Assembly: GCF_047948215.1 (NCBI RefSeq)
Contig: NC_134455.1
Span: 103,380,495-103,444,494 of the forward strand
Length of the DNA: 64,000 nt
From: Lycorma delicatula
Lineage: Eukaryota; Arthropoda; Insecta; Hemiptera; Fulgoridae
Direction: 5' to 3'
The first letter of the stretch is position 1, and every line of letters begins with the position of its first letter. Position numbers and translations under genes: made by a program. Shown here piece by piece: positions 37,601 to 49,700 of the stretch. The notes under the pieces are model-generated. The model saw nothing but the letters and a program-made list of their open reading frames with translations. It had not been told where the DNA came from and ran no database searches.

Positions 37601-40600
37601 AGCTGTGTTAAGTATTCTAAAACACCTGACCAAAAGTCATTTTCCTCTTCCTACCGAACCTTGCTAATTCCTACTACATCTACATTTAATCTATCCATTT
37701 TCTTCTTTAAATTTTCTAACTACCAACCTTTTTTTAGACTTTAACATTCCACGCTTTGACTCTTAGAATGTTATTTTTTAATTTCCTGGTGACACCTTCC
37801 TTAGTAGTCCCCACCTGTAGATCTGAACAGGGGACTAGTTTACCTCTGGAATATTTTACTAAGGAAGGTGCCTCCATCTTTGTTATAAAAATGCAGAGTT
37901 ACATTTTCTTGCAAAAAAAGCAGCTGTAATTTTGCATTGCTTTCAGCTGCGCAGTAGTCAGAAGACTGAGTGATTTTGATAAGTCCTCCTGACCTTCGCC
38001 CTTAACAACTACTGAAAGAGTTGCCGCCATCTTTCATTTTTAAAAAAAACATAATTGTAAAAAAAATTAATCATAAAACATATCACAACAAAATAAAACA
38101 CATCAGTTACTTAACGTAACCATTTTATACAGTGCGATCATTTTATTGCACACAATTGTCTTCCGCACACTGACATTGAGTAACCACATTTTAGCAATTT
38201 TTAAATGTTAGATCACAGAACATGTGGTGTGGTGTGGCGTGTTCCTTGTGAATAATCGTGCCTTTTTTGGTGCCAATAAATTCCCACTAGCACAGTGGGA
38301 ATTTATTGTTGAGGTGTACTTTGGAAGTAAGTCATGTGACTATGTTAAAGAACAATTTCATGTTAAATTTCTGGGTGGACCTTTGTCACACAACTCAACA
38401 GTAATGTGAATTTTCAATCGCTTCAAGAGACCCAGGTGTAGCTGACAAGAAGAAAAATAGGCTTGCTTCAGTATTGACAAGGGAAAATGGACAAAGTACG
38501 TGCATTACTAACAGTCTCCAAAGAAATGTTTATGCAAATTATCATCACAGCCAAGAATATCGTAAGAAAGAAATTAAATCTATATGCACACTGAATAAAT
38601 TGCACACAGGAACTGAAATCCCCAGACACTGTTAAAAGAAAAAGGTTCTAACAGTGGTTTATCAACCAGGTGGAAAGTAATGGTATGAACATACTGATGT
38701 GTTTTTTAGTGATGAGATGTATTTTCACCTTAGCGGTTACATTAATTGTCAAAACAACGGATAATGGTTTTTACTTGATTCTACCACTACTTACACTGTT
38801 TCTAGTCATGATTCAATATGCTATCTGTTTATCTAAAAACACAAAATGAGTAGCAGTACTTCTTTTTCAACTATTGAATCATTATTACAAATTCACTATT
38901 TTGATTTTAAACTAATCCAGAATTTAAAAAAATAAACAATAATAAATTCAGTTCTAGTATATATTTTAGGTCAAAATAAAAAAATATTCATGTAATTTTT
39001 ATTATAGACTAATTATAGTGAGCATTTTTTACATTGTTGAAAATTATGAAAAACAATGAATAAAAATCAGCTAATATCAATTGTTTGATACATTTAATAC
39101 ACTTACCTAAATGTGTTCCAATACCAAAACAATCAATTTTATGGCCTTGCTCATTTAAACTAAGAATAGTATCTTCATTAATATCATTTGATGCTACAAT
39201 AGTAAGGTTTGCAAACCAAGGAATATTGTATCTGAAAAATTAAAAGAACAGTATTCTTAATTATACTAAAATAATAACAAAAGAAACTGAAACTACTTTA
39301 ACCAAAGACACTTCAAACAATTTATTGTTTACTTAACTTTCACTGCAATTTCACAAAAATAAACCATTAAATCAAAATGTTACAGACAATCAAAACTAAA
39401 AAGGCTAGAATAAAATTTAGCTTTTCCTTCAACATTTTAGTCATTTTGAACTCAGCACACAACATGAAAATTCATAAAATTAATATTAAAGAAACAATAT
39501 TTATTAAAATCTTTTGTTTCATTGTTATTTTCTTGACTTAAGGATGCTTTACTTTTATGAAAAAAGAAGGCTATTCCTGTTTTTATATCTTATGAATTCT
39601 CCTGTTACTAAAAATGTGTGAAGTAGTGCTTGCAATGGTGACTAAAAAAAAAATATTTTGAATGATAAAGTGCTCAAATTACATAATTTTAATCAACTAA
39701 CATTGATTCAAAGGCACTAATAACTAATCAAATTATATTTTTGAAGATCAGATAATAAAGTCTGACCAAACTATACAGATAAGCCATATATATATATATA
39801 TTTTTTAATAATATAAACTATTATTTTGAATACATTTGAAAAATAATAATGTTGATGCACGCTAATCTATATGTATATAAAAGAATGAATGTTTGTTTGA
39901 CCTGTATGTGTTCCTATACCATTCATCCAATTGTGATGAAACTTTGGTGAGTTGTGCACACACCCGCGAAGAATAAGTTTGGACCTGCTAGGTGGTACTG
40001 GGGGTCAAGATATTTTGAAATATTGCATTTATGGTTTGATCTAGTTTCATTCAGAATATATATTAGTTACGTGAAAAGAAATATTTTTACAAAAAAATGA
40101 ACCCTCTAGGGTAGCGCTGGCTGGGGTTGAGATTTCAAAAAATTTTATTTATGGTCAATTTCTCTAATATGTGTTACTTACATGGATAGAATACCTCTGC
40201 AAAAAATGGACCAACTATATAGTGCTGCAGTTGAGATATTTGGAAAAATTGAATTTATGGTCCAATTTGGCTCATATTCAGAATATATATATTAGTTATG
40301 TGAAAAGAAAACCTTTTGCAAAAACTATACCTACTAGGTGGCACCAATGTCGAGATATTTACGATATAAATATACAAACAGACTTTCTTCTTCTACATAT
40401 ATTACAGGCAATGTTCATGTGTGTGATATAAACTAAAAAACTACTGGACCAATTTACACGCTGGTTTTTTCAAAATGGCCGCGTTGTCCAGTAAAGGTTT
40501 AAAGCTACTGAAATCCTTGATCTGACCAGTAGAAAGAAAGTAAGGGGTATTCTGAACCAACTACTGTGTTTAGAGAGTAGTTTGAATTAAATCCGATAGG

Positions 40601-40733
40601 TAGTGCTGTTTTGACAATTGGATTTATTTAAATTCTGACTTTTATAAAGTGAAAGGTTAAATTTTGTGAAGTTCCATAATGTTCATTCAGTGTTTTAATA
40701 TTTTATCAAACTTTCAATTGTTTTCATTTAATC

Positions 40734-40788
<55 letters not shown>

Positions 40789-43700
40789 TCAAATCTAGCA
40801 ATAGCAAGCAAAGCATTGCTGAAACTGCTGTTATTAAAATTCAAAATTTTTTAAAATACAAAATTCTTAATAAAAAAAAGTTAAAACATGATCTTTTGAA
40901 CAGAAAAGACAATTAATTTATAAGATAATATAATTTATAAGTATTATTATAAATTATATAATGTATAATATAATTTATAAGATAGGTAGTGCTGTTTTGA
41001 CAATTGGATTTATTTACATTCTGACTTTTATAAAGAGAAAGGTTAAATTTTGTGAAGTTAATGTTTTATCAAACTTTCAATTGTTTTCATCTAATCTATA
41101 TATAAATATACATACACACACTCAAATCTAGCAATAGCAAGCATAGCATTGCTGAGTCTAATAGTATTAGACTAGTATTATAAATAAAACAAAATTCTTA
41201 ATAAAAAAAAAAAAGTTAAAACATGATTAATTGTCTTTTGAACAGAAAAGACAATTAATTTAACAAAACCTTCTCAGGGTACTTACTTGGTAGCAATTTT
41301 TGTAAACGTTTCCCGGGCCTTTTTAGATAGATATGCAAGGTCTCCACTATCAATACGAATCCCAACTGCTTTATAACCAAGATCATTCAGAGCAAGAGCG
41401 ACGGAACAGAAGTTTAACATTCCACTCCTAAAATATGCATTTGGTGATTTAATATATTAATTGATTAAATGACTAATATACTATTATTATGATTATGATT
41501 ATATACTATTGATTAAATGATTGTTACAACTACAGAGTACTCTATTAATATTATTACTACTTAATATTTAACATATATTAAATAGTTCAATATATTTTTA
41601 GACAATCAAAGAAAAGGAACAATAAATACTGAACTTAATAGTTTTTTATGTAAACTATTATATTTTATTATTTTGTTGTAGAGAAGTTTTCTATACAGGG
41701 TAAGCACTCACTTACATAACTATTTCAATAAAGATGTGATTTGACATCTAAATAAACAATATTTTAACAGAAAAATAATTATTTTTATTTATAAATAACT
41801 CCAACCAGTTTTCCAGCTACTGCCGAGTCTGGGTGTGTGTGTATATAGGCAAATGCAATTACTTCTACCGGCTTGTCTGGCATAGCTGCAGAATGGGCAA
41901 ATGTACTAGTAAACATGTAGTCTTGAACAAACTCAGGTCAACCACTCCAGAGACAGAGATGTGTGGTTAATTAAAACCACTTATTTTTATTTAATGCAAC
42001 ATATCCTGCTACTGTCATAAAAAAGTATTTCATTCATTGGAGAGTTTAAAAACCATTTTTGCAAATTCTGATTACTGAAATCAAATTATTTGGATTAACC
42101 ACGCCATCTACAATGTGGAATGACATGTTTAAATTGAGAAGTATCTATTTTTATTTTAATCTTGAAGAGATTAATTTATGTTTATAAAATGCACGGTTCA
42201 AAAGTAAGGGTTGATCAGTAACAAAAGAAGTTTAGTTGAAAAAATGTAAGATTTATTAATGGTTTCAAATACTTTCTTTACTTTCTCTACATAATCACCA
42301 TTTAACTCCAAAACACTTTAGATATTGTGAACAAGCTTCTTCAAACTCACTCAAAATTCTGTCACCTGAAATTGTAGCCACTTTTTAGTGAGATTTCCAA
42401 CTTTTAACTTCCCTCAAATGATTGAGACACAAGACAACTTTTGAGTTGCAGGAAGAGATGGATTATGAAGAAGAACAAGTCCTGATCTCAGCATTCCTCG
42501 TTGTCAGTTCCAAATGATGCAGTTGTTGAAGTGTTTAGCAATAGTGTTGTGATGTGATGGATGTTCTAAGTTCCATGAAATCAATCAAAAGAACATCCTT
42601 TCAGTCCTTTTGGAAAAAAGTTCTCCCTCCCTCTGATTAAATTGGTTAAATAAAGCATATAAGATGTCATTCTGTAATCTTTGTGATTACTTATCAACAT
42701 CTTCAACACTCATCATGCGCAGAGTTTATGAGAGCCTAAAATGTCAGTCATGATTCTCAACAATGTTGTCTTTGAAATGTCTAGAAATTCTACAGAATGA
42801 TTGCTAATCTTAATGTGACAATTTTCTCTCACTTTTGGATTTACACATTCAATGAGCTTGTCATTCCAGATACAAGGCCTACCACTTCGCTGTTAATTAT
42901 TAATATCTGAACAGCCTTCCTTAAACTCACAATACCACTGCCTCACTTTTCCTTCACTCATTGTGGTAGGTCTATATTTTCACACAATTGATGGCAAATT
43001 TCAGCTGTATTATGTTCTCTTGCATTTAGAAATCAAATCACTGATTGAACTTAACAACTGGTGGGATTTGTTATTACCACCTTCATTGTAATATATACTG
43101 TCTAGCAAAGGAAAAGGTGGCGATTACATGCCTAACAGACCACTTAAAGCTACTGCACATGTATAAACCATCAGTGTACCTAATTGCTACTTATAACTCA
43201 TAGGTCTTTACACTTGAACTGTGCTTTGTATCTAAGTGCATCTTATAAATTCCAGGAAAGCTAAATCTTATACAGAATTGTCTCAAATATCAATGTGTTT
43301 CTATTAACAAGCTGATTTCAGATCCAGTAGCAGCTGCATTGTTGAGATCTAGAATACGTACAACATTAAGGAAGGTCAACTTATATTAGTTTTAACAACC
43401 TGACACATATATGAACTTTACAATTGGGAAGAAGTTAGGATGCACAAGTTGTTATTATTACAAACTAACCAAGATTTATGTTCACATAATTCTAGGGATG
43501 GCTAAGATTGTCCTGTTAAGAATTGTATGACTTATCAAATGGCTCTAACTTCCAGAAGAAAAACAGCTTTTGTGCAGCACAAATTAAGCTGGTCAATTTA
43601 TAATCATTCATCAGTAAGCTTTCCCCATTTATGTATAAGATCTGCAAGTGTTATATATTTGATGGACACACCTCCTACCAAGAGGGTACGTTTTTCCTCT

Positions 43701-46700
43701 ACAGAGGGTTGTTTGTCTGATTGCAGCACTATCTCTCCCGGAAGGGAGGGATAGTGCTATCTCTTTTACTTATTCTTTTTCCATTTTCAATGAGTACAGG
43801 TCTGACTGAAGTCATAACAAGGATGCCCGGACCTATAAAGTCACTGGATCCTTGGACTGATCTAGTGGTGGTAGACTGCCTGTCAAATGAACAGGGAAAT
43901 TCCTTTAAAAAAGCCAATGGCTAAACTGCCTATTAAGTAAAATTAAACTTCCTAATCTCTCATTATAAAAATAAAATACACAGGCCTTGCTCAATGATGA
44001 TCATTCAGATTATCATTTTAAATGCAATTCAAATAAACAAATACAGGTAAGGGCAAGACTGGCTGAAGAAAACAGAAAATGGATTACTTCAAGGATACAT
44101 GCTCTCACCCTTTGTTTAACTTGGATAAAAAGAAATTCATCCATACCAAAGACAATTTATGACAAAAATTCTATAGGAAATCTTGACATCAGACTTTAAA
44201 AGATTGTAATAATTATAACTACACTAATAAGCACAGTTCTTGGTACATGAAAGTTTCACTGTGTTTCTAATTTAACTTTTTATGCTGAATTATAAACGCA
44301 ATCAAATTCTTTACAACATTCACAGTTTTGTATGATAACATTTTTGAATTGTTTTTACAGAATTCTACATATTTTTTAAGAATAACTTATGTACATAAAA
44401 GAATATTTAAATGATTTGTATCAGAGGGTGCGGTACAAACATAACATTATGAAGGTGTTTGGTTTATAATCAGACACTCAGCGCTGCCTACGGGCAGCTT
44501 TAGTATTAAGAACATTCTGTATACTAGTTAGTCGGAGTTGAACAGTGTTAGAGCAATCATGCACGCCAGTACGGCCTCTGCATCATTGTAATAGTGTATT
44601 CTAGTCATTTGGAGTTGGACAGTGTTAAAGTAATCATGCACGCCAGTACGGCCTCTGCATCGTAGTAACATAGTTTAATATTGTTAACCTTATAAATATA
44701 GTATATTTAGTTATCAATCAGTGTGTAATTATTTTATTTATAATACAGTTCATTATTCTGCTATTAACGTACAGCCCGTTACATTGGTCCTCCGGGCCGG
44801 ATATTTTTTATTGGTCGTCCAAACCGGATATTTTTTATTGTGTGCAGAACATAGTTTGCGTTTATGTTCTTAATTCTAGACTAGTGAGTAATAATATCGA
44901 TAGATAAGAAGTGCGGTTAATATCCATGTGTAATACAGTAATTACTATTACTAAGGGACAGTCAACGGCACCCGTCTATTCGACTTGGAATGCAGACATC
45001 GACCTCGGTGCCAAGTAAACAGCCATTTCGTCATGACCTTCAAAGTCAGGCTAGCTGCTGCCCGTCGCTTATCTTCATTGTTTCAGGTAAGTAATAACAA
45101 ATTGGGAATTATCAGTTCCTTATCTATGTTCCTATCTATGATATTGATTTACATTTACTTTCCTTCATTTGATTCCTTTATCATTCACATTATTATTTCT
45201 TACTGATTAATTCCATCCATATCGTCTATATTTTTAATTTCTTATTTTCTTAGAAATCTTTAATTTACTTGATAGTTATATCTATAAGAATTTTATAAGA
45301 ATTATCATTATGTCTCTTGAAGTAGAAATTACAACTTTGAAAAAACAACTACGAGTATGTAAGGCTCAATTAACACCCACAAAAAAATTTCTCGATAAAT
45401 GTAATAATGAAGACACAAAAAAGTAATATTAAAGTTAGATATGATGCATTGCCAAATATTTTAGATAATTTTAATAAAACACAGAGTTTGCTTGAAGTAT
45501 AGGACGAGAAAGATTACGATACGCATTTAGAAGATAGGTTAGATTTTGAAGACAATTATTATGAAATTAGGGTGCAAATGGAAGAATATTTAAAGGAAAC
45601 ATCAGTTTCAGAAACCCAGCACTTCAACTCACACCAATCTTGCATTAACGAAAATAAACCTTCAGTTAAATTACCAACTATCAATTTACCTTGTTTTAAT
45701 GGTATGTACGAAAATTGGATGCCTTATGCACATGCAATCAAGGTATTGGTTCATGACAATAAAGACGTTAGTCCAATTCCAAAATTCTACTATCTGAATT
45801 CTACACTGACACATGAAGCAGCTCAATTAATAAAAAACTTAGCTGTTACTGATGCTAATTACCCGGTTGCTTGGAAATTGTTACAAGACCAATATGAAAA
45901 CAAGAGATTGATCGGCTCATGTTAGAGAAATAATTAATATTAAGTTAGTTAGTAAGGAAGACGCCAACGAACTGCGTCAGTTCATCAATATGGCGATTAG
46001 TAATTTTAATGTTCTCAATGCTCTAAATATTTAAACACCAATTCATGAAGTAATTTTAAGTCAACTGTATATAGATAGATTAATGCAAAAACCAAAAACG
46101 AGAATGGGAATTAAAAAATTCTACACAAGATTTTCCATCTCTCAAAGATCTTTTTGAATTTTTGGAAAATAAATGTCAAGCCTTGGAGGCTTTAGCCTCT
46201 TCAAGCAGTAATAAACAAAAAACAGTGTATGAATGGCAAAAATATAAACCTTGACATTCTAACTCGTATGTTGCTACTGAGCCCAAAGTATGTGAATGTT
46301 GCAATCAACCTCACACTTTGTACAAGTGTTCGATGTTTAGTAATTTAAGTGTTTCTGATAAATCTAAGTTTGTTAAGGACAAGAAGTTGTGTTACAATTG
46401 TCTTAGATTAGGTCATTTAGTAAGGAATTGTTCCTCTAGAGGCTGTCGAATATGCAAGGGCAAAACATCACACCTCATTACATATAAGTTCACAAAATAA
46501 TTCCTTTAAATCTAATAGCAATAATGATTCAGATTCAAACCAGAAAATTTCTAATTGTTCGCAAGACAGTCTCCAGCTTCACATCATAGCTCTTATAACA
46601 CATATTGTTCACTCAAATCAAGAGTGCAATAGAATATTCTTCTTTCTACAGCGATTGTTAAGGTCCAAGATAGTCAAGGAAGATTACAACCATGTAGATT

Positions 46701-49700
46701 GCTATTAGATTCAGCTAGCCAATCAAACTTCATTACTGAAAACTGTGTTGAATGTTTAAGTTTAAGAAAAATTCGTCAGTCAGTTCCAATTATGGGTATA
46801 AATAATACTCCTACTAAAATAAATTATAGTGTAGACGTACAATTATTTTCTACTTATAACGATTTTAGTGCAAATATTTCTTGTTTAATGTTACCACAAA
46901 TAACTAGCAATATGCCATGCAATGTTATCAACTACAAATCATGGAATCTGCCTTCGAATTTAAAACTATCTGATCCAGAATTTTATAAACCAAGAAATAT
47001 CGACATGTTAATAGGCGCTGAGCTATATTTCAAAATTATGAAATGTGATAAAAGGGTAAGACCAGGTGAGTTTCCAGTTATCTTTGAAACTGAATTAGGA
47101 TGGATTCTATCAGGAAAATATCCATCAGAAATACCTCTTCAAGTCCTCAAACCACATGTTTAACATTAACAAATGATCAACTTCAACAACAGCTCAAACA
47201 ATTTTGGGAATTAGAAGAGTTGGTTGTTCTACCCAAGGCTAAGGAACAAGACAAGTGTGAACAGTATTATCGGAACACAACAACCCGAGATTCTTCAGGT
47301 CGTCTTATCATCAGACTTCCTCTAAAGCCAGATCATTTATCTTTAGGAGACTCATTCGATCAAGCAAGTTTGCGATTACAAGCGTTAGAGAAAAGGCTTC
47401 AAAGGAATCATTCACTTCATCTGGAATACTCAAAATTTCTTCAAGAATATAAGGAACTCGGTCATATGAAGCCAGTACCTCTTCAAGGTAATGATTGTAA
47501 ACAACAGACCTACCTTCCTCATCATGCCGTTTTTAAGCAAAATAGTACCACAACTAAACTTCGGGTAGTTTTTGATGGTTCAGCTAAAACATCCACGGGA
47601 ACTTCTCTTAATGACATCCTAATGGTTGGTTCTACTGTACAGCAAGACTTATTTTCGATTATGGTAAGATTTAGAACCCATGCCGTTGCGTTTACAGCAG
47701 ACATTGAGAAAATGTACCGCCAAATTAAAATTAATCCAGACAATTGCAGCTTACAACGCATTCTTTGGCGGGATTCACCAACTGATCAAATTCAATGCTA
47801 ATGAGCTTCAAAAGGTTACTTATGGCACTGCCTCAGCTCCATTCTTGGCTACAAGGTCCCTACAACATCTAGCAAGAGAAGAAAAACACACATACCCAAC
47901 TGCAGCCAGAATTTTATGTCGTGATTTCTACGTGGATGATTTAGTTTCTGGAGCTAATGACATCAACACAGCTCTGGCAATCCAATCAGAGTTAGTAGAG
48001 TTGTTAAGGTCTGGTGGATTTCAACAGAGAAAATGGAGTTCTAATCATAAATCACTTTTAAATAAATTACCTCAAGAACTTGTAAATACAAAAACATCAA
48101 TTCAGCTTGAGAAAAAAGATAGCATTCAAACTAGGCTTTAAGTGGTTTCCTCAACCAGATGTGTTTTCTATTTCTTCCAAAATTCCACCATTTAAAGACA
48201 TAGTAACAAAAAGAGAAGTAGCATCTACAGTAGCTTCCATTTATGATCCAATTGGTTTAATCAGTCCTATTATAATCTCTTAAAAAATATTTTTGCAACA
48301 ATTGCGGCTTAGTGGTATTGGTTGGGATGATAACTTACCATCATCATTGCTCCAGAAATGACATGTTTTGGTATCACAACTTTCTTTAATTGATGATATT
48401 AAAATAATTAGAAGAGTTATTATCAATAATCCTACAGATATTGAAGTTCACGGTTTCTGCAATGCATCACAACATGCATTTGGTGCTTGTCTGTATTTGC
48501 GTTCTGTCAATTCTGAGGGAGAGATTTCAGTTAAACTACTTTGCTTGAAATCTCATGTCGCACCAGTGAAAACTGTCAGCATACCACGGTTAGAGTTATG
48601 TAGCGCTTTACTGTTGTCAAAATTGTTACGGAAAACATTACCAATCCTGAATTTGTCGATTGAAAGGGTTCATCTTTGGACGGACTCCAAAATCTGCTTG
48701 GCATGGATCTCAGCTCCTGCATCGAAGTGGAAAACGTTAGTTGCGAATCGAGTTTCGCAGATTCAAGATCTAACAGACGTCAATGACTGGAAACATGTCA
48801 CTTTGTCAGACAATCCTGCTGATCTCATTTCCAGAGGTTCCAATCCAGAGAGTTTAGATAGGCATCTGGTGGTGTGGACCAATCTGGTTGTATTTACCCT
48901 CCAGTTCTTGGCCTAATTCAGAGAGTTATGAAGTTCAAGATATTCCAGAAGTATGACAACGGGAAACTAGTTTGACATGTGTTTTTCCACCAAATGACGA
49001 TTTAGTTTGTAAGTTTCCAAGTATTTCTAGATTAACACGAGTAGTTGCCCTATGCAAGAGATTTATTTATAACTGTCATAATAAAAAGAAGAAACAGGAA
49101 ATCTTAATACTGCAGACAATCAAGATTCATTACAAACATGCATCTGGATGGTTCAGCAAGAAGTATATTGTCAAGAAATTAATGATCTTCGATCAACTTC
49201 TACCGTTCCTAAAAATAGTGAGCTTCTTAATCTTCATCCTTTTCTCGACGATTGTAACATAATTCGAGTTGGAGGAAGGTTGAATAATGCTGATATTGCG
49301 TATGATATTAAACATCAGATTATTTTGCCACTAAAACACCATCTTACGATGTTGATCATCAAGGCTGAACATTTGAGGTTATTGCACGCTGTACCTCAAT
49401 TATTGTTAGCTTCACTAAGATTCAAATATTGGATACCACGAGCTCGAAAGGTAATTAGAAGTGTTATTCATAACTGTGTAACATGTTTTCGATTTAAGGC
49501 AGCCTCGGCTAATCAATTAATGGGTCAGCTGCCCAAACACAGAGTAGAGATTAGTCATCCTTTTTTCTTAACTTAGGAGTAGACTATGCGGGACCATTTC
49601 AAATCAAGTATGGGAATCCGAGAAGTAAAATAACAACCAAATGTTATGTTGCAATTTTTGTGTGTCTTGCAACTCATGCTATTCACATAGAGCTAGTCAG

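Larger units (their letters stand above)
40595..41262. repeat. 386-bp-period direct duplication next to a NAPRT exon
   Basis: Copy 1 (40,595-40,921) and copy 2 (40,981-41,262) share GATAGGTAGTGCTGTTTTGA, a TTTGTGAAGTT region, CTCAAATCTAGCAATAGCAA and AAAGACAATTAATTTA, in the same order. A 60-bp A+T-rich spacer separates them. Copy 1 carries an expanded (TA)n(CA)n tract. Copy 2 has an extra CATGATTAATTGTC that completes a hairpin. Copy 2 ends only 24 bp from the exon boundary at 41,287. Confidence 0.85.

Noticed and set aside
43527..44199. Three adjacent plus-strand frames as a possible small gene
   Set aside because: No conserved motif, no splice-compatible joins and no similarity; left as intron.
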